Shown in pieces: positions 1 to 5,559 of a stretch of DNA of 6,405 nucleotides (positions are counted from its first letter, which is position 1; every line of letters starts with the position of its first letter). Origin of the DNA: Clostridia bacterium (GTDB taxonomy: Bacteria; Bacillota; Clostridia; Oscillospirales; Acutalibacteraceae); the NCBI GenBank assembly GCA_017480265.1, contig JAFVAZ010000049.1, positions 1 to 6,405 on the forward strand, in the 5' to 3' direction. The translations under genes were made by a program, and so were the position numbers. The notes beneath the pieces are model-generated. The model worked only from the letters and a program-made list of their open reading frames with translations. It was not told where the DNA came from and did no database searches.

Positions 1-2130
1 TAATTCTTTTAAAACCGTATCTTTTATTTTTTCTCGCCTTTCGCTAGATTTAGCCTCTCCACTAAACCCCAAAGCATTCTGTTTCTCGGTTATCAACCTA
101 GCTCCTACGTTAGAAGTCATTATAATTATTGTATTTTTGAAGTTAACTTTTCTTCCTTGCGAATCAGTCAAAACGCCGTCTTCCAATACTTGAAGTAAAG
201 CGTTAAAAACATCGGGATGCGCTTTTTCTATCTCATCAAATAAGATAACCGAATAAGGCTTTCTCCTGACCTTTTCCGTCAGCTGCCCTCCTTCGTCGTA
301 GCCTACATATCCAGGCGGAGAACCAATCAACTTAGAAACGGTGTGCTTCTCCATATATTCCGACATATCCAGACGAATCATAGCGCCTTCATCCCCAAAC
401 ATAGCCGCAGCCAAAGCCTTGCAGAGTTCAGTTTTGCCTACACCAGTAGGGCCTAAAAATATAAACGAACCTGTTGGTCTATTGGGATCTTTAAGTCCTA
501 TTCTCCCTCTCCTTATCGCCTTGGATACCAAAGACACAGCTTCATCTTGCCCTACTATCCTCTGATGAAGGATCTCTTCCATCTTCAGCAAGCGTGCGCT
601 TTCTTCCTGTGTTAATTGCACTACCGGTATACCACTCCAAGTAGATACAATATGCGCTATGTCTTCCTTAGTAACTTCGCCTGTTATTTTTTCATTTTTA
701 TCTTGCCATTTTTTCTTGCGCACAGCTAATTCTTCCTTTAAGGCTTTTTCATTATCGCGGATCTTTGCTGCACCTTCGAAGTCTTGTTCATTTACTGCGG
801 CTGATTTTTCTGCTTCTAATTTCTTTATTTTCTCTTCTATTTCTTTCAAATCATCAGGCACAGTATAAGCTCTCAGCCTAACTTTAGACGCTGCTTCGTC
901 TATTAAATCTATAGCTTTATCCGGCAGGAATCTATCTGCGATATACCTTGCAGATAGCGATACCGCTTCATTTATTGCTTCGTCTGTTATTTTGACTCTA
1001 TGGTGAGCCTCATATCTATCTCTGAGCCCCTTTAAAATAGCGATCGCTTCTTCTTCTGTGGGTTCTCCTACCATCACAGGTTGGAATCTTCTCTCCAGCG
1101 CGGCATCTTTTTCTATATGCTTTCTATATTCCTTTACCGTCGTAGCTCCTATCACCTGGAAGTCTCCTCTGGCTAGGCTCGGCTTCAAGATATTAGCAGC
1201 ATCAGCTGAGCCTTCTGCAGAGCCTGCCCCTATGATCGTATGCAGTTCGTCTATGAATAAAATCACATTGCCAGCTTTTTTTAGTTCTTCTATAGCGTTT
1301 TTTATCCTATCTTCAAAGTCTCCCCTATATTTTGTACCAGCTATCATACTCGTAAGGTCTAGCGAGAATATCCTCTTTCCCTTTAATATTTCCGGTACAT
1401 CATTTGAGATAATCTTCAAAGCCAAGCCTTCTGCTATAGCAGTTTTGCCTACACCTGGCTCTCCTATTAGGCATGGGTTATTTTTGGTCCGCCGTGATAA
1501 GATCTGGATAACTCGCTGGATTTCTTCATCTCTGCCTATTACGGGGTCGATCTTGCCAGACGCCGCCAAATTGGTCAGATCTCTGCCAAATTGTTCTAAA
1601 GTTTTTGTCTTACTTTTGGCGTTTGTCTTTTTAGATTTCTTTGCTCCAGGCATGGAGCCATTTATAGAAAATAAATCTTCATCACTTTCGTATTCTCCAA
1701 GAGTGCTGTTCATTTTATCCAAAACGCTTCGTGTGCTTATGCCTAATTCATCTAAGAACCGTACAGCATAACTATCACTCTCGCCAAGCAACGCTATAAG
1801 TAAATGCTCTGTCCCTACGTAATTATGACCTAAGGCCGCTGCTTGCATCACAGAGACTTGCAGAATTCGTTTTGTCCTGGGAGTGAAGCTATCCGTAGTT
1901 AGGGTAGTTTTGGATCCTACACCTATCTCAGTTTTTATTATCTCTTCTAGCTCTTCTTGCTCTAGCCCTAATTCATCTAAAGTGACAGCCGCTACGCCGG
2001 AGCCTTCCTTAAGAAGACCTAAAAGTATGTGCTCGCTGCCTACATAAGTATGCCCGAACTCCTCTGCGCTCTCAATAGATAAATTAAGAGCAGTATTTGC
2101 TTTTTCTGTAAAACCATTAAATTTATACAT
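1..2130 (-). CDS. clpC: ATP-dependent Clp protease ATP-binding subunit ClpC (3' end beyond window)
   Basis: Cytoplasmic AAA+ unfoldase that threads substrates into ClpP. I read 710 uninterrupted codons from ATG at 2130 to base 1. Bacillus ClpC is about 810 residues, so roughly 100 C-terminal residues lie outside. Domains: two Clp_N repeats (about 1-150) with GSEH and GTEH, whose E33 and E108 match the phospho-arginine-binding glutamates of Bacillus ClpC; AAA-1 with Walker A GEPGVGKT (223-230), Walker B ILFIDE (290-295) and pore loop KYRG (267-270); a middle domain (about 420-480) with F451 and R458 at the positions known to hold the resting state; AAA-2 with GPTGVGKT (560-567), ILFDE (629-633) and pore loop GYVG (607-610). 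LGF at 687-689 is the ClpP-docking loop, VGF in Bacillus. The start is supported by AGGTGA five bases upstream. It is the last visible gene of the ctsR operon, 72 bp after mcsB. I see no separate promoter or CtsR box in that gap. Confidence 0.97.
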   Translation of the reverse strand, partial: MYKFNGFTEKANTALNLSIESAEEFGHTYVGSEHILLGLLKEGSGVAAVTLDELGLEQEELEEIIKTEIGVGSKTTLTTDSFTPRTKRILQVSVMQAAALGHNYVGTEHLLIALLGESDSYAVRFLDELGISTRSVLDKMNSTLGEYESDEDLFSINGSMPGAKKSKKTNAKSKTKTLEQFGRDLTNLAASGKIDPVIGRDEEIQRVIQILSRRTKNNPCLIGEPGVGKTAIAEGLALKIISNDVPEILKGKRIFSLDLTSMIAGTKYRGDFEDRIKNAIEELKKAGNVILFIDELHTIIGAGSAEGSADAANILKPSLARGDFQVIGATTVKEYRKHIEKDAALERRFQPVMVGEPTEEEAIAILKGLRDRYEAHHRVKITDEAINEAVSLSARYIADRFLPDKAIDLIDEAASKVRLRAYTVPDDLKEIEEKIKKLEAEKSAAVNEQDFEGAAKIRDNEKALKEELAVRKKKWQDKNEKITGEVTKEDIAHIVSTWSGIPVVQLTQEESARLLKMEEILHQRIVGQDEAVSLVSKAIRRGRIGLKDPNRPTGSFIFLGPTGVGKTELCKALAAAMFGDEGAMIRLDMSEYMEKHTVSKLIGSPPGYVGYDEGGQLTEKVRRKPYSVILFDEIEKAHPDVFNALLQVLEDGVLTDSQGRKVNFKNTIIIMTSNVGARLITEKQNALGFSGEAKSSERREKIKDTVLKEL

Positions 2131-2202
2131 TTATCTCACCTTGCCTTTTCATCAATTAATAATCAAGTAATGTATGGTTCCATAGTAGTGCTTTAAATAA
2201 AA

Positions 2203-3243
2203 TTAGCTATTTTTTGTTGTAAGCGATTGTCTTATAAGGTCAGCTCTGAGTTGCTCTCTGTGCGTAGCGGAAAGATTTTTGCCTTCTCTGATCTCCAGCA
2301 TAGCAGGTTGAACATTTATTATCAATGAATCTATTAAATCTAGCGGGATATTTTTGATCTCTCCGGTAGCTACCCCCAGCCTTACATTTGAAATTAATTT
2401 CATAAATTCACTTTCACTAACTAATCGCGCATTTGCAAGGACGCCATACGACCTATGGATCAAATCAACAATCTCTATATGTTTTACTATTTCGCTTCTA
2501 GCCGAACGTTCCTGCATTATGAGTTGCATTGCTATATCTTCTAAGTTTTTTATCGAAGCTTTTTCCGAAAATCCCAGCGTCACCTGATTCGAGAGTTGAT
2601 ATAAATCAGCTTTAGGTTCCGAGCCTTCTCCATATAGCCCTCTTATGACCAACCCTAGCTTAGAGATGCTCGATGCAATTTGTGCCATTTTGCCGCTTTC
2701 TCGCAAAGCCGGCAAATGCAGCATAACTGACGCTCTCATACCAGTTCCCAAGTTAGTTGGACATTGCGTCAAATACCCTAATTTTTCATCAAATGCAAAC
2801 GATAGTTTCTTATCTAATATGTCGTCGATTAAATCTGCAAGAGGATAAGATTCATCAAAATTTAACCCTTCCTTTATTACTTGCAACCTTATGTGATCTT
2901 CTTCATTTATCATTACGCTTACGGTTTCATCTTGCGATGATATTAGCCCTCTGCCCCCGGTTTTTTCTATGAATTTGGGGCTTATCAGATGCCTTTCTAC
3001 TAAGGAAATTCTCTCTGATTTACTGAGTTCCCCTACATCTATAAACCTTAAACCGAGACCTCGTATTTTTTCATCTTTATTTAATGCTCCTAATGCACCA
3101 TTTACTAAATTTACAACTTCAGTTTTTTTATTAGGATTAAGCTTGCACGGGAAGGGAAAATCGTTTAAGTTCCGTGCAAATCTTATCCTCGTGCTGATGA
3201 CTACATCACCTTGCGGGCCTGTTTTCTGATACCATCTATCCAT
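2203..3243 (-). CDS. mcsB: Protein arginine kinase McsB
   Basis: Phosphorylates arginine side chains on proteins. The resulting phospho-arginine targets them to ClpC-ClpP, and McsB also inactivates the CtsR repressor. The 346 residues match the usual length of about 350-360. Phosphagen-kinase signatures: STRIRFARN (17-25, nucleotide phosphate binding), NEEDHIR (113-119, catalytic acid pair), CPTNLGTGMRAS (161-172, with the conserved Cys161) and YGEGSE (204-209, where E206 matches the catalytic Glu212 of Bacillus-type McsB). The small N-terminal substrate domain of animal arginine kinases is missing, as is normal for McsB. Near the C-terminus the allosteric phospho-arginine pocket motif, usually RDxxRA, reads REQLRA (329-334), an Asp-to-Glu change. 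The start ATG overlaps the mcsA stop by one base (TAATG). AAGGGGG lies ten bases upstream within mcsA, so translation is probably coupled, fitting the need for McsA as McsB activator. Confidence 0.97.
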   Translation of the reverse strand: MDRWYQKTGPQGDVVISTRIRFARNLNDFPFPCKLNPNKKTEVVNLVNGALGALNKDEKIRGLGLRFIDVGELSKSERISLVERHLISPKFIEKTGGRGLISSQDETVSVMINEEDHIRLQVIKEGLNFDESYPLADLIDDILDKKLSFAFDEKLGYLTQCPTNLGTGMRASVMLHLPALRESGKMAQIASSISKLGLVIRGLYGEGSEPKADLYQLSNQVTLGFSEKASIKNLEDIAMQLIMQERSARSEIVKHIEIVDLIHRSYGVLANARLVSESEFMKLISNVRLGVATGEIKNIPLDLIDSLIINVQPAMLEIREGKNLSATHREQLRADLIRQSLTTKNS

Positions 3244-3746
3244 TAGCTTTCAGCCCCCTTACTAAGCTCTTTTATGCGGTCTCTAAGTTCCGCTGCTTTT
3301 TCAAATTCTTGCTTTTCTATTGCCTTTTTTAGTTGTATATTTAAATCTTGCAATTCATTTTCAACTTTTTTCTCTTTGCCTACATTAGCAGCCATTTTCC
3401 CCACATGCTTTGTGTTACCATGTATCCTCTTTATAGACGGGACCAGTTGATCATAAAAAACTGTGTAACATTTGGCGCATCCTACTTTCCCGGTATTTGA
3501 TATATCTTCAAACGATGATCCGCAATTTTTACATCTTAAAGTATCGTAGCTTAACCTATGCGGGATATTTTCTGTAAAGAAGCTACCTAAAAAATTATCA
3601 AAATCTAAGCTAAAGTCACTCCATAATTTTCCGTATCCCATTTTTTTAGCGCATTCTTCACAAAGCATATATTCTTTTACTTCTCCATTGATCACCCTCT
3701 TAATATGTGTATTTGCCATATTTTCTCCACAAGATTGACATAACAT
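3243..3746 (-). CDS. mcsA: McsA, zinc-finger activator of the McsB kinase (UvrB/UvrC-motif protein)
   Basis: Cytoplasmic partner of McsB, required for full arginine-kinase activity and for modulation of CtsR in Bacillus. The 167 residues show four CxxC pairs (3-6, 29-32, 72-75, 90-93), enough for two treble-clef zinc sites. A lysine-rich linker follows, then a helical UVR motif (about 129-164) containing the typical QEFEKAAELRDRIKEL pattern, a protein-protein contact module. Length and order of parts match McsA. The ATG at 3746 has GAAGGA (3754-3759) seven bases upstream. It lies 41 bp after ctsR with no hairpin in the gap, so the two are cotranscribed, and it overlaps mcsB by one base. All eight zinc ligands are retained. 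Confidence 0.95.
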   Translation of the reverse strand: MLCQSCGENMANTHIKRVINGEVKEYMLCEECAKKMGYGKLWSDFSLDFDNFLGSFFTENIPHRLSYDTLRCKNCGSSFEDISNTGKVGCAKCYTVFYDQLVPSIKRIHGNTKHVGKMAANVGKEKKVENELQDLNIQLKKAIEKQEFEKAAELRDRIKELSKGAES

Positions 3747-3787
3747 TGTATTTTCCTTCTTTCTATATTTTTGTAGTTATTAAGTCA

Positions 3788-4237
3788 CTATAATTGCGTC
3801 AAGAGTAAATTTTTAAATAAAGCTGCTCTCAGGGAATCTCGTATCTCAGCTGGGACACTTACATAGACTCTATCCGAAACAGCACATAAGATTAGTTTTG
3901 CTGAGTCGAAAGAAATAATACCCCTCTCTGCTAAATTTTGAGTCATTATTTTGCATGTGACGTTATCTATCCTTTCTCCTATAGAATTAATTATGTGCAT
4001 TATGGCAGAACTTTTACTGATTTTTTTCCTTATTATCTTTATATATCCGCCTCCACCTCTTCTGCTTTCTACTATATATCCTTGTTCCGGCGTAAACCGC
4101 GAAGTTATTACATAATTTATCTGGCTAGGCACGCAACCTATTAGGTTCGCAAGTTCATTCCTTTGGATTTCTGCATAGCCATCACTCTCTTCTAAAAGCT
4201 CCATTATATAATTGGCTACAGCATCACATATTCTCAC
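3788..4237 (-). CDS. ctsR: CtsR, class III heat-shock transcriptional repressor
   Basis: DNA-binding dimer that represses clp and mcs genes at normal temperature and lets go on heat shock. The 149 residues match the usual length of about 150-155. The N-terminal winged helix-turn-helix contains CVPSQINYVITSRF (35-48), the recognition region, which is almost identical to Bacillus CtsR. The wing carries RRGGGGYIKI (59-68): the four-glycine loop is the known heat sensor, and Arg60 just before it corresponds to the arginine phosphorylated by McsB in Geobacillus. The C-terminal helical part (about 75-149) is the dimerisation and protease-recognition domain. The start is GTG at 4237, chosen because AGGAGGTGG lies four bases upstream and the N-terminus aligns with known CtsR. 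It is first in the operon and has its own operator at 4265-4281, so it is autoregulated. Confidence 0.96.
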   Translation of the reverse strand: MRICDAVANYIMELLEESDGYAEIQRNELANLIGCVPSQINYVITSRFTPEQGYIVESRRGGGGYIKIIRKKISKSSAIMHIINSIGERIDNVTCKIMTQNLAERGIISFDSAKLILCAVSDRVYVSVPAEIRDSLRAALFKNLLLTQL

Positions 4238-4240
4238 AAA

Positions 4241-4250
4241 ACCACCTCCT
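4241..4250 (-). promoter_or_regulatory. Ribosome binding site of ctsR
   Basis: On the minus strand this reads AGGAGGTGGT, a nine-base match to the 16S rRNA 3' end, four to five bases before the GTG. It decides the non-ATG start of ctsR; the next in-frame ATG (codon 12) lies inside the conserved first helix. Confidence 0.9.
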
Positions 4251-4264
4251 CTTTTAAATTTGAC

Positions 4265-4281
4265 TTTGACTTACTTTGACC
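4265..4281 (-). promoter_or_regulatory. CtsR operator (tandem heptads)
   Basis: The minus strand reads GGTCAAA GTA AGTCAAA, an exact fit to the established CtsR consensus of two RGTCAAA heptads three bases apart. A further AGTCAAA (4259-4265) follows directly and shares one base with the second heptad. The operator starts ten bases downstream of the -10 box and so covers the expected transcription start. Bound CtsR would block initiation of ctsR-mcsA-mcsB-clpC. Confidence 0.95.
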
Positions 4282-4290
4282 TTTAATATA

Positions 4291-4319
4291 ATTATATTCC
4301 TCATTCAAAATTATTTCAA
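4291..4319 (-). promoter_or_regulatory. Sigma-A type promoter of the ctsR-mcsA-mcsB-clpC operon
   Basis: Minus-strand -35 TTGAAA (4314-4319) and perfect -10 TATAAT (4291-4296) with the ideal 17-base spacer. The predicted start is near 4283-4285, giving an untranslated leader of about 47 bases that holds the CtsR operator and the ctsR ribosome binding site. A vegetative promoter plus a repressor box is the classical class III heat-shock arrangement. Confidence 0.9.
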
Positions 4320-4336
4320 GGTCAGGTAAGGTCAGT
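4320..4336 (+). promoter_or_regulatory. Possible degenerate second CtsR box, opposite orientation
   Basis: The plus strand reads GGTCAGG TAA GGTCAGT: two heptads with the same three-base gap and ten-base period as the true operator. Each matches RGTCAAA in its first five positions but not in the last two. It abuts the -35 box of the operon promoter, and its centre is 55 bp from the main operator. It may be a weak auxiliary CtsR site or a chance repeat; the spacing is the main argument for the first. Confidence 0.4.
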
Positions 4337-4458
4337 TTAGCCTATGGTTTGTTGCATTTCATTTATATTTTTCATGTTTTCTCTATTATTCTCACTATAT
4401 CTATATTTCACATTTTTTCAGCTTCCATCTAAGTGTAACGTTTGGTCTTTAAAAATCG
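4337..4458. other. Non-coding stretch between the ctsR promoter and the micro-protein promoter
   Basis: About 120 bases, rich in T and C on the plus strand. I see no convincing ORF, hairpin or second promoter here. The only ORFs are a dozen codons or fewer, without a good ribosome binding site. Confidence 0.5.
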
Positions 4459-4464
4459 TATAAT
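4459..4464 (+). promoter_or_regulatory. Likely -10 box of the small Cys-rich gene
   Basis: A perfect TATAAT lies 34 bases before the ATG at 4498. No good sigma-A -35 hexamer is found 16-18 bases upstream (the 17-spaced hexamer is TAACGT), so the gene may need an activator or use another sigma factor. The box and the following bases (TATAATGTAAT) are identical to those of the acyltransferase promoter at 4789. Confidence 0.5.
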
Positions 4465-4480
4465 GTAATGTATTAATTAA

Positions 4481-4490
4481 AAAGGAGGAA
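4481..4490 (+). promoter_or_regulatory. Ribosome binding site of the small Cys-rich gene
   Basis: AAAGGAGGAA matches the 16S rRNA anti-Shine-Dalgarno core without mismatch and ends seven bases before the ATG at 4498. It is the main evidence that this very short ORF is translated. Confidence 0.88.
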
Positions 4491-4497
4491 TTTACGC

Positions 4498-4602
4498 ATG
4501 TGTAACAATGGTTTTGGTAATGGAAACTGTACTTGGATCATAATACTCATCCTTTTAATTTGCTGTTGCTGTGGCGGCGATAACAACAACGGTTGCTGCT
4601 AA
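4498..4602 (+). CDS. Small Gly/Asn/Cys-rich protein with one hydrophobic segment
   Basis: A 34-residue protein of unknown function. The polar N-terminus is MCNNGFGNGNCTW. A short hydrophobic stretch of Ile and Leu follows (about 13-21), then four cysteines in a row (22-25) and a tail GGDNNNGCC. Eight of 34 residues are cysteine (2, 11, 22-25, 33, 34). The hydrophobic core is only about nine residues, or 13 with the cysteines, so it is short for a full transmembrane helix. The general layout, a tiny Gly-rich protein with one hydrophobic core, recalls the YjcZ-type tiny proteins of spore formers and similar unnamed clostridial micro-proteins, but I cannot assign it to a family. Possible roles, all inferred: spore or envelope structural peptide, or metal or thiol binding. 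Expression is supported by a strong ribosome binding site and a TATAAT. It stands alone between the heat-shock operon, which it diverges from, and the acyltransferase gene, which has its own promoter. Confidence 0.72.
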   Translation: MCNNGFGNGNCTWIIILILLICCCCGGDNNNGCC

Positions 4603-4651
4603 TCTACTCAAGAGTAATGTGAAAATTAGATAAGACTGATTATGATAAAAT

Positions 4652-4690
4652 ATCTCCTATGGTAAAGATAAAATCTGCCATGGGAGATTT
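4652..4690 (+). terminator. Inverted repeat with nested alternative hairpins, possible terminator of the small gene
   Basis: Arms ATCTCCTATGG (4652-4662) and CCATGGGAGAT (4678-4688) pair over 11 bases with one G-U wobble around a 15-base loop. Within the loop AGAT (4666-4669) can pair with ATCT (4673-4676). A competing hairpin pairs AAATCT (4671-4676) with AGATTT (4685-4690). Seven T residues occur at 4705-4711, about 16 bases beyond the stem, farther than in a standard intrinsic terminator. Position after the small gene and before the next promoter fits transcription termination, but the form is not canonical. Confidence 0.45.
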
Positions 4691-4765
4691 CGATTTAATT
4701 AGAATTTTTTTGATAATATGAAATGTCTTTAAATACTGAGAGAACGATTTCAAAATATAAATGGT

Positions 4766-4794
4766 TTGAAATAAAAAGCAACAATTGTTATAAT
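4766..4794 (+). promoter_or_regulatory. Sigma-A type promoter of the acyltransferase gene
   Basis: -35 TTGAAA (4766-4771), a 17-base spacer and a perfect -10 TATAAT (4789-4794), the same hexamers and spacing as the ctsR promoter but on the other strand. Transcription should start near 4801, leaving a leader of roughly 27 bases that carries AAAGGA (4810-4815) ahead of the ATG at 4828. Confidence 0.88.
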
Positions 4795-4827
4795 GTAATT
4801 GCTAATCAGAAAGGATAGACTTAAATT

Positions 4828-5514
4828 ATGAATAAAGAATTGCTGGCAGTTGATAAATTGCTTGATCTGACTGAGACAATAGCGAATAAAATTTTCGAAT
4901 CTATAAATTTCCCTTGGGAAGTTCTGAGTGAAATTGAAAGTTTCATTATGCACTTGGGTCCCACTTTATCGGAGGAGAAATTTTATAAATGCGGTCAAGA
5001 CATATGGATCGCAAAAAGTGCTCAAATTTCTAAAAGCGCCAGTTTATCCGGTCCCCTCATAATAGACGAGAAAGCAGACGTTCGTCACTGCGCATTTATA
5101 AGGAAAAATGCAATCATAGGCAAAAATGCTGTTGTTGGGAATTCGACGGAACTCAAAAATACAATTTTGTTTAATAATGTGCAGGTCCCGCACTATAACT
5201 ATGTGGGAGATTCCATTTTAGGATATAAAGCGCACCTTGGCGCTGGTGCTATCACATCAAATGTAAAATCTACTCACGGGGAGGTTTCTGTATCTTTTGG
5301 TGAAGAAAAAATCGCTACTAACCTCAAAAAATTTGGTGCCATAATCGCTGATAATGTAGAAATCGGTTGCAATACTGTACTGAACCCTGGGACTATTGTA
5401 GGAAAAAACAGTGTGATCTATCCTTTGCAAAGCGTGCGAGGATTTATCCCGGAAAATTGCATTTATAAATCTGCCCAGGTTAAGGTAAAAAGGCAGCCTG
5501 CCCAAGAAAAATAA
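4828..5514 (+). CDS. Stand-alone left-handed beta-helix acyltransferase, GlmU C-terminal-like
   Basis: The 228-residue protein is probably a soluble, trimeric acyl- or acetyltransferase. An N-terminal helical region (about 1-55) precedes a hexapeptide-repeat beta-helix (about 60-205), with repeats such as AIIGKN, AVVGNS, HLGAGA, VEIGCN and TIVGKN. The block GNSTELKN (104-111), VPHYNYVGDS (120-129) and LGAGAITSN (137-145) matches the active-site part of the GlmU acetyltransferase domain; His122 sits where GlmU has its catalytic histidine. The nucleotidyltransferase half with its LAAGxGTRM signature is absent, so UDP-GlcNAc pyrophosphorylase activity, a name such proteins sometimes get, is not expected. 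Sugar-phosphate acetylation for cell-wall or surface glycan precursors is the likeliest role; the exact substrate is unknown. It has its own sigma-A promoter and appears monocistronic, convergent with recX. The family is, from memory, widespread in clostridia. Confidence 0.85.
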   Translation: MNKELLAVDKLLDLTETIANKIFESINFPWEVLSEIESFIMHLGPTLSEEKFYKCGQDIWIAKSAQISKSASLSGPLIIDEKADVRHCAFIRKNAIIGKNAVVGNSTELKNTILFNNVQVPHYNYVGDSILGYKAHLGAGAITSNVKSTHGEVSVSFGEEKIATNLKKFGAIIADNVEIGCNTVLNPGTIVGKNSVIYPLQSVRGFIPENCIYKSAQVKVKRQPAQEK

Positions 5515-5559
5515 GGCTAAAGCTGACCGTATTATTATATTTTTCTCGCTAGCGTAGCT
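5515..5559. other. Convergent gap between the acyltransferase gene and recX
   Basis: Only 45 bases separate the two stop codons. The palindrome CGCTAGCG (5547-5554) and a weak GCTA-CGC-TAGC hairpin on the minus strand are present, but neither is followed by a T-run in the right direction. No clear terminator is seen for either gene. Confidence 0.5.

Noticed and set aside
1058..1771. A 237-codon open frame on the plus strand
   Set aside because: It lies entirely antisense to clpC, whose AAA+ motifs are clear. The frame is low-complexity Ser/Phe/Leu-rich, as expected of a reverse-strand shadow, and has no ribosome binding site of note.
2131..2202. Separate clpC promoter or CtsR box in the mcsB-clpC gap
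   Set aside because: No RGTCAAA heptad and no paired -35/-10 at proper spacing; only the clpC ribosome binding site and a weak four-base-pair hairpin are visible.
4337..4375. A 12-codon minus-strand ORF upstream of ctsR as a leader peptide
   Set aside because: It lies upstream of the near-perfect ctsR promoter, so it would not be on the main transcript, and it has no good ribosome binding site.
4436..4464. Full sigma-A or sporulation sigma-factor promoter for the micro-protein gene
   Set aside because: TATAAT is clear, but no acceptable -35 is found at 16-18 bases, and fits to sigma-E or sigma-K patterns needed mismatches or wrong spacing, so only the -10 box is reported.
4238..4497. HrcA/CIRCE element (TTAGCACTC-N9-GAGTGCTAA) for dual heat-shock control
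   Set aside because: I searched the operon upstream region by eye and found no such inverted repeat; CtsR is the only recognisable repressor site.
4828..5514. Annotation as bifunctional GlmU or UDP-N-acetylglucosamine pyrophosphorylase
   Set aside because: At 228 residues it is about half of GlmU, and the nucleotidyltransferase signature is absent; only the beta-helix acyltransferase part is present.
5547..5554. CGCTAGCG palindrome as a bidirectional terminator for the convergent genes
   Set aside because: A self-complementary octamer without a proper loop, and no T-run downstream on either strand in the right position.
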